From positions 1 to 64,000 of the forward strand of contig NJPS01000034.1 in assembly GCA_002946415.1 (NCBI GenBank): a stretch of DNA of 64,000 nt, given 5' to 3'. The DNA is from Rutstroemia sp. NJR-2017a BVV2. Its lineage: Eukaryota > Ascomycota > Leotiomycetes > Helotiales > Rutstroemiaceae. A model generated the notes under the pieces. It did no database searches, was not told the DNA's origin, and worked only from the letters and a program-made list of their open reading frames with translations. Made by a program: the position numbers and the translations under genes. Of the stretch, positions 45,430-55,966 are shown one piece after another (the stretch's first letter is position 1; every line of letters starts with the position of its first letter).

Positions 45430-45579
45430 ATGCAAGCACCAAAGTACTCGAATGACTCTAAGCAGTCAAACAACCAAACCCAAGGTGGATCTGGTGAAGG
45501 CTCGTTGACAGATATGGGCCGAGGCGAATACGACACCACCGGCACCCCAAAGCCCAAGCCAAAGCCGGGAACCAAGTAA
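45430..45579 (+). CDS. 49-aa hydrophilic protein, unknown function
   Basis: The ATG at 45430 opens a 49-codon frame to a TAA. The product is hydrophilic and low complexity: a Gln/Asn/Ser/Lys-rich N-terminal half (NDSKQSNNQTQGGSGEG), a central SLTDMGRGEYDTTG, and a C-terminal TPKPKPKPGTK. It has no signal peptide or membrane segment. A TATA box, repeat-bearing leader and CT/CA-rich sequence precede it, and an AT-rich 3' flank follows. The promoter architecture resembles highly expressed stress- or starvation-induced small fungal genes. No family is recognised; its role is not known. Confidence 0.5.
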   Translation: MQAPKYSNDSKQSNNQTQGGSGEGSLTDMGRGEYDTTGTPKPKPKPGTK

Positions 45580-46736
45580 ATCGTACAGCATGGACGACTG
45601 AAAACTTCTGCATATTTACCTCTCATTACTCCCAAGTTCATAGCGTTCATTTAGAAATAGATGACCGCGGCATCTAGATGCCTTCACACTCGTTTAGTTC
45701 TTCACCTCTAAGTGAAGATGTAATAATATATCGTTGATTTTACCAATCCCAAGACCTCCAATTTTTGTTCCCCCGCACCAGTGACAATCGCGTGACGACC
45801 AGACATGAACCTACATATCATCCCCGCACCACTCTAACTAATCACAGCATCTGCATGCCGCATCTCGATTCCCACTCAGAACTATAACCAGATCTCAGCA
45901 GCGAAACGCAACGTTCCCACTGCGAAACTCCCCTTCCTATTCCCGAAACCAAAATATACACCAAGATCGTGACTAACGACAACATGGCAGAGACGACCAG
46001 GGAACGGTATAAACTCTCTGAAAAGATGACGAGGAAGGTCTAACAAAAGTCGACCAAACGATATTCGATGCCGAAGGATATTGACATCGTTCGCGACCCA
46101 AAAAGGGGAGGTCAGCAGTAAACTTCTTGCATTGCAATCTCAAAATATCTTCTCTCTGGTCTTGTTTTGGTGTTGTTTTGCTTGCTGTAGTTCGGGTATT
46201 TCTTTTATGGTGTATTCCTAGTCACTGACGACACAGACGCCCTGCTATTTCCCAAGCTAAACTTATAAAATCATGCTATTGCAGTCATAAATAAGATCAG
46301 GACGAATCCTCAACGAAGAAGATAGACTGAAATGAAGAAATGGTGGATGCAAAACGCTGATTGGCCCAGTGAAAATACGCGAGATGCCAGAAAGGGGCGG
46401 TGGTTAGCACACAAGAAAACTCATACAGTACCACGCGCCGAAATTTTCAATAATTATCCAAAGTCAGATTCTGCAGTGGCATGAATTCTTAGCATGACGT
46501 CCTAACCGTCACAGATCTATGCAAACTTTCGCCCCGCCCTCGACGTCACTAATACATCATTTCTATAGGTAAATGAACCAACCCAGGGGCCGAACAGACA
46601 GAAAGATCGGAATACCGAATCAATGCAAGCATACGCCCATTTATTCATCGCTTCGCCCCCTATTCGACCCTATGAATTCCAGACGCCCCCAAATATTGTT
46701 TCCTGGTGTATTGCTCCTTTAACACCATCCTTAGTC
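45580..46736. other. Intergenic; possible interrupted small ORF
   Basis: This spans the 3' flanks of the 49-aa gene (plus) and UFD2 (minus). A leader-like stretch ends in an ATG at 45984 (ACGACAACATGGCAGAG). Its frame has a TAA at codon 20 and, if that is ignored, runs 45 codons to 46121. No other gene is seen. Confidence 0.45.
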
Positions 46737-49700
46737 CTAACCAGCCGTAGTATCCATCGCTTCGACCTGAGCATTCTCGCGAGCCTGCTTAGCCTTCGCC
46801 CTGATATCATCCTTCCAGGCCAGGATCTGAGCTTGGAGATCAGGCATAGGAATGACATCTTCGATCTTGAGAGGAGTACGATTGAATGGATCGTGAGGAT
46901 CGCTGAGTAAGTGACTTCGAATAGTACTTCTGTCTACAATTTGCTTGCTAATGGGCAGCATGACGGGGTCGAGCATAAGAGTAGCAAGAATTGGATCGAT
47001 GTAATCATCGGGAATTTCGCCCATGTCTTCATCGGCTTGGTCCTCGATTTCCTTCGCAGCCTTGAACCGCTCTATAAGCACTTCCCAAGCCTGGAGATCT
47101 TCTGGAGATTTCAGGCCATATCGCTTAAGAATTCGAGAAGCACTTTCGAAGTTTTCAGGCTTATACGACCGCCCATCTCGAGCGACAGCCTCCACAAAAC
47201 GTTCTGACACACCAAGGTTGAGGTAAATCTCCACAAACTCGCTCAGGAAAGTCCTTGGCCTGAATTGATATTTCTCCAGGTTCTCGACCTTGAGATTGAG
47301 AGATTTCTTTCCTGAAATGATGTCAAGAGTATAGTTAAGCATTGCTGCTACTCGATCCACAATTTCTGGCATGGTGAATGAACCGCTCAATGTGGCTGAG
47401 AAAAGCTTCATCATTGCGAGGGTCTCGTTGGTCAATTGCATATATGATTGCGCTTGATTTTCCGCTGTACGTAGTTCTTCTTCCTTCGCTTCTCGTTCCT
47501 CGGCAGTTATTGGTTCACCTTCTCCGGAAGGTCTTCTCAGTTCAGTCTGTAAGTCATGAATCTTGGGAAACTTCGTAAGAGCTTCGTCTAAAACATAGGT
47601 AGCATCGTTCAATAAAAGGTTGACGAAACGCAAGAAGAATTCAGTATTGGTCCTGGTACCTTGTCAGTGATCGAAGAATTGGCTGACGATTGCTATACAT
47701 ACTTGCTCTCTTGCATCAAACGCTCCCTGTAAATATGGTTCGGCCAAACGCATTTGATGACCTGGAAAATTTCGTACCGAATGTTGAATTTGTCATAAAA
47801 CTGGGTATGTGCTCCCGTTTGCTCACACTCTGGGAAGGGTTAGAACTAGGACAAAAGAAATTTAGCAGAACAAGACTTACCAATGTAGAACTTCATCAAC
47901 GCATGGAGCAGATGATCATTAGCAAATGAGGATCCCATTAAAACGTCTCCCAAGACACCTTTCGTCCGGTGGTATACCGGCCAAGTTCCAGCAAACAACA
48001 AAGTCACCAATTTCGCCTTCAGGTACGGGTTTTTGATATACCCTGAGTTCGTTAAGAAGGTAATACTGAGTGCCACAATCTCGTCACCGACAGCGGAAAT
48101 TATAACATCTGAGATATATCTATGATACAGTTAGCTTTTTCGACCATTTCTTTTATGAAGATATAAAAAAAATGATGAATACCGTACCTCATAACGAAGG
48201 TGAAATTCCCAATGATATCCTCCAAAATGTATTCAGGCAGATAATCGAAAGCTTCCGGGGGCGTGGACGGCAATGGAAGTCTAAGATTAGTTAGCGGATC
48301 CAGTTGGTACAAATTGGTACACTCATGACCGACTTTAAGGTTTTATCAGGGGTGTAGTCTGTCTGCGTTGCAATTCTTAAAAGCCATACGGTGACATATC
48401 TCATGAACAAGAGAGATTTTGCCTGCATCAGCTTGTCGGAAAGAACTCCTTCGATACCCATCTTTAACGACATTGCCTTCTCTAACGCCTCGTTGAATCG
48501 TTTGATCCTTAATTCCATCATTGCACTAGCGCGCGGATCCTTTAACAATGTTAGCATTTCGAGCGAGAGGTTGAATCTAAATACTTACATTAGCGAATTT
48601 GGGACGCTCCGCCTCAAAAGCCGCCATCGATTTCTGCATATTCTTGATGTCCTTATCCAAGCTCTTGAGATTCGCATTCAGCGCTTCAGTGCCGTAATGA
48701 TGAGCAGCCAGCGTCAAGAAGAAGACCTCGGAGATGAAATTCGAGGTGCCGTCTACCTTGACTGCATAATATGCATCAGAAGCTTTTTGATCAGCATTGA
48801 GCTTCGTCTCGTCTTTAATGTCTAATCGAGGTTCACGTCGCAAGTAGTCGACGTCAACCTTCGAGATTTTGGAGAATGTGGTATCCATGAATGGCTCACA
48901 TAAGCCATCTAACACCACTGTAACGTTTAGCATGAATCCGTCAGTAGACACTTCTTTTGGATCGACTTGAATTGCACGACGCTTGTGATTCTGATTCACA
49001 ATGTAGGCGAACCAATCCAAAGTTTTGTTTCTCGCCACTGGGCCCGCTCGCACGAAATGATTGATTATGTCGAGTAAGTCTTTTTGATGTGTTTGAAGGG
49101 TAAGACGTAGAGCGTCCTGTGAAGTAGCAATATGCCGTTTATCCATAGTTTTGGGCGCGTTGAAGTACTCCTTGGTAACTTCTGGCTGCAAAGGTGATAT
49201 CCTGAAAAATGGACCGAGAAGTGTGTATTTCTCAATGTTATTTGCAGATACAGCCATTTGGAACAACGGGTCTTCGGCAATAGCTACGACAATCGGAGTA
49301 AATTGTGTGAGAAGCTTGAATGCCTGTTGGATATGTTAATCTTCACGTTCAACTCTCGGAAATGGACTCCTCTTACGTGCACATAAGGCTTGTAGACGTC
49401 ATTCATCGTCATGTTGGAGAGCTGGGAGCTCAAGCCAGCAAACGCTTTGGTGATCATCGACTTGGCCATATCGTCTTCGGCAAAGCGAGATACTGCTTCT
49501 TCTAGAAAATCAGGACATATTCCCTTGTCCTCACCAGGTTCAAAGAGGAAGTATGGAGTAAGGAAATCTGTGGTCGGGTTGGGTTCGCGCCTGAGAAGGT
49601 TAGCTCTAATTATGAATTTCGAAGCCGGAAAACAAACCGGAAGATGTCCGGCATTTCAGCTGCAAAGATACAGTTGCTCATGCACAATCGTTTGGCTTCT

Positions 49701-50510
49701 TTGAGAATTGTGTCTTTCTGTCCGGCATAACCCCTCCTTGCCTTCAGAGCTTTCATAACTCTTTTCCAGCATGGCAACAGGTAGTCGAACAATGGTTTGT
49801 TCTGAGGGATAGTTGCGGCAGCTTCGAGAATAGCGGCATCGAGGTTACCCGCAGTCAACCTGACCTCGCCTCCGTCCTCCTCCAACTCTTTCCTCAGATC
49901 CGGCAAATAAATGAGCTTGTGGTTCGAGGAATCTGTCTTCTGCTCTGGATCAAGTGTGATGCGAAAGATTTGTGACAATATCCGACTCTCGTAGACTTCT
50001 ATGGGTTCTTCTGCCGCAGGTGTTGGTTTGCGCGCAGGCGCGGATGAGGGTGTCTGCAGATCTAATTCAGCTCTCGTTCGTTTTCCTAGGACACCGGCAG
50101 GATCAGGTCTTACAGCGGACGGAGTGGTACTTGAAGCTTGCCCGCCTAGCTTCACGAAGGGGTTTTCGGATGACGAAGGAGGAGTGGCACTAGCCGGCTT
50201 GATATTAACATTGGGTTTCGCTGTTGATGAAGTAGACGATGAATTGTCCATTGCCGCCGCTGGTTTCGGAGACGAGCTTGATGGAGTAACTTCTGAACTT
50301 GGTGCTGGTGATTTTCGGGAGCTTGAAGATGCTGGACCGGCCAACTTTTCCATGCGGCGTCGTCGAATCTGTAACAATGAAGCCGTTGGAGTTAGCCACC
50401 CCAACTTTGGAAATGTAAGGTATCGCAATTAGATCGCATTCTCTTACCTGCTCCATCTTCTCTTTATCAGGCGCATCTGGCAGACTGGGGGGTGGTGGCT
50501 GGTCCTCCAT
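46737..50510 (-). CDS. UFD2: Ubiquitin conjugation factor E4 (U-box ubiquitin ligase)
   Basis: Nine exons: 50510-50448, 50368-49638, 49590-49377, 49323-48589, 48539-48334, 48280-48188, 48119-47881, 47829-47703 and 47652-46737. They give 1107 residues and all phases are consistent. The N-terminal 130 residues are Ser/Pro-rich. The long Ufd2 core of helical repeats follows, with recognisable blocks such as LGPFFRISPLQPEVTKEYF and LPEYILEDIIGNFTFVMR. A C-terminal U-box at about 1017-1090 contains DPILATLMLDPVMLP and DPFNRTPL, and the tail ends DTTAG. Ufd2 extends ubiquitin chains on substrates passed on by Cdc48, acting in ubiquitin-fusion degradation, ERAD and stress. One unusual donor (GTCGGT at 48333) is needed for frame. 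An ER-type DnaJ gene lies next to it in the same orientation. Confidence 0.95.
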
Positions 50511-51139
50511 GATTTGTAATTTGTAATCTTGGTGATGAACAAACGGAATGTTAACTTGGTCCGTTGAAGAGTACTGGAAATGGTAGCCTCGTAGGCGGCG
50601 GCGGCGGCGGGCTCTGTCGGCTAGCGTACGATTCGGTTTGGAGGCTTGATAATCGAGTTGCAACTTGCAAGGGTGCTTTTTCTCTGGAAGGTTCGAATTT
50701 AACCACCTAGTACTTCGTAGAGTGGTATCTCGAAATTGCCAGTACCAGTAATCAATGTCAAGATGTCTCAACTCAAATAGCGAAATAAATTGTTCATGCT
50801 CTGTTGAGTGAATACTACGGTTATGATTTTATCAAGGGTGATCGACCACCTACCTATGACGGTTGCCCCGCTACAGGATTCCCCAGATAAATGCACGAGT
50901 CGAAATCGTCTCTCCTGAGGCAACAGATCACAATACATGCAATAAAATATAATACTTTGGCCACAACAAATTCCGGAAGGACTTGACACATGGAATTGTC
51001 TATCCATTATTCTATTATAGCCACGCTCAAAAAGACCACTGCTTATGAATTCGTTCAGTCTTTGGCCCAGAATGCTCCCGCTCCGAACGCCATGCTACAA
51101 AGTAGAGTCACATAACCATACATAAACATTGTAACGGAC
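50511..51139. other. Intergenic between UFD2 and the DnaJ gene
   Basis: This contains the UFD2 promoter/leader (with a GGCGGCGG triplet run near 50597) and the 3' end of the DnaJ transcript. No gene is seen. Confidence 0.6.
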
Positions 51140-52271
51140 CTAAAATGGTCTCATTCCCAGGCTATCAAGTTTCCTGCAGTCATGCATTGGCATGTCCTTA
51201 GCCTGTTGAATCTTCTCCATATCATCCGAAAACCAGCCTTGCGCTTCTTGAAGGAGTCGATTTCTTCGTTGCGTCTCCAATTCGCAGCCAGCTGCCAATT
51301 GCTTCACGTACTTGGCCTCGGCGTTCTTGTCTAGTTGCGCTAATTTGTACGAACTCATCCCTGAGATATCAGATGGATTAACATAGTAGTCGACCTTCAT
51401 TCGAGAACTGAGTCGATGTTCGGTGTGCGGTGGGACTGGACCGTCAAATCGAACGGAGGTGCCTGTCGATGCTCCATCGCCAGAGAACAATGAGCCTAAA
51501 ATTGGTAGACCAAATAGTAGTAATAGAGGCAAAAAGCTCAATATTGTTTGAAGTAAAGAAGCCGGAGGCCCCTGCCTAGCCTCATTCGCATCCCTTGGTC
51601 GTCGCCGAGGCCTTCCACCTTGAAATTGATGCACTCGTATACCAGGCCCACCACCGAGATTGAAGACGAATCCTGGCTGATCGCCAAACATTCCACCGCC
51701 TAGAGAGCGCTTGTTAGTCCTGTTCATACTAGCAACATTGATATGTCTTACCAAGGCCACCTCCAAAGAACCTCTGGAACATCTCTTCTGGACTGATTTC
51801 TTCCTCCCACATCGACCTGCCACCACCTCCACCTCCACCTCCACCTCCGGCGCCTCGCGATGAGAAGCCAGAGAATGGGCTTGACTGCGGCTGACCTCCG
51901 CCGAAACGACTGTCTGGATCCCCTCCAAACCGGTCATATTTCGCCTTTTTGTCCTTATCACTTAGCACACCGAAAGCCCGGCTGACCATCTTGAAAGCTT
52001 CGTCCGCATGTTTGTGTCCATTTTTGTCGGGATGTGTCAATAGAGACAATTTCCTATAGGCTTTCTTGATCTCGGAATCTGTCACTGTCGTCTTTACTGA
52101 TTCCAACCCCAAGATATCATAGAATGCCGTCGGTGAACATTTTCTTACTCTAATCACAGCAACTTCTTGCTCAGTCGTGTATTTTCGGTCCTGGTTCCCT
52201 TGGTTATGATCTCTCGATTTCGCTGAACCATTTGGTTTGGTATCGGCTCCAGAAGTGGTAGCTCCGGGCAT
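51140..52271 (-). CDS. ER-type J-domain co-chaperone (DNAJB12/14-like, DUF1977)
   Basis: Two exons (52271-51752, 51699-51140) with a 52-nt intron give 359 residues. The J domain is at about 46-115, with HPD at 80-82 and FYDILGL at its start. A Gly/Phe-rich linker follows, including a run of ten Gly. The exon junction falls in the Gly-rich part (FFGGGLGGGMFG). A membrane segment lies at about 221-243 (LLQTILSFLPLLLLFGLPIL), followed by a DUF1977-type C-terminus with VDYYVNPSDIS and a conserved Cys. This order (J domain, G/F, one TM, DUF1977) is that of the ER-anchored DNAJB12/DNAJB14 family, with yeast Hlj1 as a relative. These recruit Hsp70 at the cytosolic face of the ER for ERAD. Its neighbour UFD2 acts further along the same route. 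Confidence 0.9.
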
Positions 52272-52648
52272 TGCGCAGCTAATCTTCGTCGAAGTTCAGT
52301 CCGAAATGAAGGAATAATTATCGCGAAAATCGTGCACTGCGCATCTAGTATCAATATTTATAGTGCCAATGCTGCCGAATCAAATCGAACAATCGTATCC
52401 GTCTTTGTTCCGGCCACGATGCGGAAAGATGTTTGTGCTGCCTCTTTTTCGCTATCGTGCGCTAAAGCCAGAATAAACCAGGTTATCGACGCACGTGACA
52501 GCATGCTCCCTTGTATCGCTCGTCATAACTTCATCGCTGAAATATGGTGCGGCTTTTCAACCATGTCAAGTACATAAAATCCTACTAAATTTCGAAGCAA
52601 ATATCTCCATAGAGCAGAATCTACAATCGTCTTTCCTATACTGAAACC
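52272..52648. promoter_or_regulatory. Bidirectional promoter, DnaJ and AIM19-like genes
   Basis: A 377-bp region separates two divergent start codons. It contains short pyrimidine tracts toward 52640 and no repeat or ORF of note. Confidence 0.6.
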
Positions 52649-53156
52649 ATGTCATCTCAAGATAAAGTTGTCGAAGATGCCAAAAAGACTACAATTTCCT
52701 ACGCCATGGACTGGGGCAGTAAGTAAATTTCCAGATTTTCGGACGCTCAATGCGCGCAAACAATTCCATAGTATCCTTCAGTACTGACTGTCATACTTCA
52801 AAGAATCTCCACTCCCTCCAATGGTCCTCGCAACCATGATAACAGCTCTACACGCACGCCCATTCCAACCATTACCTCTCACATTTGCCCCAGTCCTCCT
52901 CTTCAGCACATATCTGAATCTCTCGTCCTACGTTGTCGATTCTGCGGGTCTCACAGCTGCATGGTCTGGCTTGTATCTACTGCTTGCCAATAGAAGGAAA
53001 GCTTCAGGCAAGAACATAGCCGCGAGATTCGGGAATAGATTCGGGGCAAGAGGCATCATTAGAGGTGCTGCTATGGGTGTGGCAGGTATAAATTTGGTTG
53101 GTGGAGGGCTTACTTATGCTTTTGGAAGGAGGAAAGACGAAAATCATTCTCTGTAA
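52649..53156 (+). CDS. Small mitochondrial-type membrane protein, AIM19-like
   Basis: Exons 52649-52718 and 52804-53156 (85-nt intron, GTAAGT donor, AAAG acceptor) give 140 residues. The N-terminus is hydrophilic. Then follow weakly hydrophobic helices: MVLATMITALHA, FAPVLLFSTYLNLSSYVVD, GLTAAWSGLYLLLANRR, and a Gly-rich IIRGAAMGVAGINLVGGGL. The pattern (PLP..., a membrane segment, then a D.AGL..AWSGLYLLL block) resembles yeast Aim19, a small mitochondrial membrane protein of unknown function linked to mitochondrial inheritance. I identify it by pattern only; another small mitochondrial membrane family is possible. Confidence 0.7.
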
Positions 53157-53514
53157 ACAAATCCTGTACGAACTTTGTATTTTATGGATAAATTTTGTGT
53201 AAATATATCACGTAGGTCGGCATCGACGCGATACGGGCCAATGTAGAAATAGAAGTAAGAATGTCATCGATTATAGGTTTTAACATATATTACAAGACCG
53301 TGTATGCCAGACATTGGCGTACCTATATCTGGTTCTGAAACCCAATCTATTATGAATAACCATTGAACTCCATACTTGCATCGGCCTGTTCGCGCACTGC
53401 ATGGCCAACGACTTTCTAGGGACCATATACAACCATGCTAACTCAATAGCAGTTATCCCACCGAAGCCCGAAATACCCAAACACCACACAACTCCCACTA
53501 ATCTCCATCTCCAA
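53157..53514. other. Convergent 3' flanks
   Basis: This 358-bp region separates the stops of the AIM19-like gene (plus) and the phosphatase gene (minus). No feature is seen. Confidence 0.6.
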
Positions 53515-54598
53515 CTAATAATTCCAAAATTTCAGTAGAGTAATCCAAATTCCAATGAGCAGGACAGTAATACCCAGAATACGACCCACTTTGGATGTTG
53601 AGCGTTGAGTACGGTTATCTAAAGAAGTGTTGAAGAGACCACTGAGACTGGCGACTTTGTACTCGGTGATATACTTGACATCACAGTCGCGAACCTTTGG
53701 CTCGGCGAAGCGAGTGTATTCTTCAACAATGGACTGCACATTCCATCCGTAAACATGGCGAATGACCGCAGCAGCACAACCGGTACGATGCTATGACGCT
53801 GTTAATGCAAGTTCGGGCTGGGGCGTGATGAATATGTATACCTTGCCATGATTACAATGAATCAACAAAGGATGGTTCTCCTTGTCGAGACAAATTTTCA
53901 TGATCGAGTTCATAACATTGTCGGGAATAGCCACCTTCTTGGTTCCTTGCATGTCAATCACATAGTGGCGAATCCCATGCTGCTTGATGAACGCGTGAAA
54001 TCCCGGTGGATAATCCTTCTTCACAAGAGTGCTGTAGAGACTCAGTATTGTTCAACGAACCTGAGCACCCAAAAACTTACACGATAGATTTCAAGCCTAG
54101 ACTTCCGAGATACTCAAAGTCTTCCGTCTGGGGGAAGCTACTACGATAAATAGTATTTGGAAGTATAACGCCGAAATTGAGCGGGCGGCCTTCTTGTTTC
54201 GCCTTTGCCAATGATTTGCCAGCTTTCAACGATTTTGCGACTGTTTTGTGTTAGTTTGAATCTCTTTTAAGGGTCCGTGTTTTTATAACGAAGGTGCTCC
54301 TTGTCTACTCACGCTGGTTTTCAATTGCTTCTGATGAGGAGGGAACCATGCCGCTGACTTCTTTCCCTGCATCAATAGAAGCTATGGATGAAGTCTCCAG
54401 GACGGTATCATGAGATGAGCACCGAACATCCCGTTGCTGCTTGTCTTTCTCCCTATCCTTCTCATCCATAATTGAACTGTTTCTTGAATCGTACGCAACC
54501 ATGGGAGTTCCTCCATTACCCGACTCCATGGCTTCTTGTTCTCCAACAAAAACTCTTGTAGACCGTCTCGAAACTTGTGCGCTCATTCCTTCCGCCAT
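53515..54598 (-). CDS. SIW14: Siw14-type atypical phosphatase with C-terminal membrane anchor
   Basis: Four exons (54598-54313, 54240-54081, 54031-53842, 53790-53515) give 303 residues. The N-terminal 95 residues are hydrophilic and Ser-rich. The catalytic domain starts near LNFGVILPNTIYRSSFPQTE and has the CX5R loop HCNHGKHRTG with Cys208 and Arg214, then GWNVQSIVEEYTRFAEPK as in yeast Siw14. Siw14 removes the beta phosphate from 5-diphosphoinositol phosphates, and its relatives are the Oca phosphatases. Two oddities: the residue after CN is His where, from memory, yeast Siw14 has Arg, and the C-terminus ends in a strongly hydrophobic segment (GRILGITVLLIGIWITLLKF) that would make it tail-anchored. 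The intron at 53791-53841 splits the CX5R loop between Lys and His. Confidence 0.85.
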
Positions 54599-55966
54599 CG
54601 TTGAGGTTTATAGTGCAGAGGCAAATATGGTGTGGGTATCGGAATTGACTCTTAGAGGATGATATTCGACGTAATGTGGTTTCCGTTGGCACGGCGAGCA
54701 GGCTCGGTATCCCAGAGATCTAGGGAAGACCAAGATTAGCACCTTGAATCATAGCCATTTTGTCGTTGATGTTCTTGTTTCCCGTCGTTGGAGGTGGGTA
54801 GGCAAAGCAAAGAATTGGGATGGGAAGGAACGACAGATGCGATTTCGAAGAGGACTGTGGATTATAACAGAGTTGAAGAGGGTGCGTGAGTCAAAGTGCG
54901 TCGCCTCATTGTCTAAAAGATGTCCGGTCCCAAAGTTTTGAAGAATCTGGGGTTGCTCTATTCCACGAAAAAGATTGATGAGTATTGGTAAGGTAAGGTC
55001 GGGTTTAAGGTTCACTACAACCGTACTTTCGTACCTAGCAACACTACCTAGAAAGGCCGTTAACCATAGCGAGCGAAGCCAAATGAGGCAGCACCTAGAC
55101 ACCTAGATCCCATGGATTTCCCCATCATCACCCCACAAAAATCACAAAGAAAATTGATTCACAAAGCGAGACACGCGAACCAGCCAGACCACCCGAGTCC
55201 ATGAATATGACCCATTATGGTTATAGTGCCAATTGTACAAGCACAGAGTACTTCCGTACTCATAATGCATCACAAAAGGGATGCGAAACAGATGCCGATA
55301 CGCTCTCGTGAAAGATGTCCTGACGTGGCTGCTGGATGCGTACTAGGTGCGGTGGATTGACTGTGAGGGGACGGAGATACCAGGGAAATGACAATAAAAG
55401 AAGAAACACCGGAAAAGTATGAAGCAAAGTGCAGAAGTCCGTAGTATTGTAAGAATACGTTATTGATGCCAGTCACATGCATTCGCATCAGCATTTCAGC
55501 ATGGCGTCGGGATGCATGTCGTGTGGTATCTTATGTAAATGCACAAAATAATGTACGAAGTAGCACGACGGATGTACAACTCATGCAGCCCGCTGCAGCA
55601 TGTTTTCGGGGGTCCCAGTCACTTTGACAGGGGTTACTGCATTATCACTCTATCGCATCACAGCATCAATCAATCAATGTCAGCGTCTTCGTGTGATTCT
55701 GTGTTGTTCATCTACCGATTTACACAATGCTAGATACACTCGCCATGCTAGGGAAAGACCATCATAAACCTATCCAAAGCCAAGCTAATAGTACACAAGT
55801 CGTAGGTATCCTAATCTTCCAATGTTCCTGTGCCCCAAACTCCTTTGTATGCCAATGGTCCCATATCGCCCGGCCGACCTTCGAAAATCCCAAACACTAA
55901 CAACGGCAAGACGTCATCAACCAAGCCAGCTGGCCCTTAATGCCCACCAAAGTTTAGAGGTTGGTG
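54599..55966. other. Intergenic, no gene seen
   Basis: This lies between the phosphatase start (minus) and the IMA1 stop (minus), and so holds the phosphatase promoter/leader and the IMA1 3' UTR. The minus ORF at 54749-55102 has no motif. Short CAATCAAT-type repeats occur at 55666-55678. Confidence 0.5.

Noticed and set aside
54749..55102. 117-codon minus-strand ORF upstream of the phosphatase
   Set aside because: No domain or splice connection; likely promoter and leader sequence.
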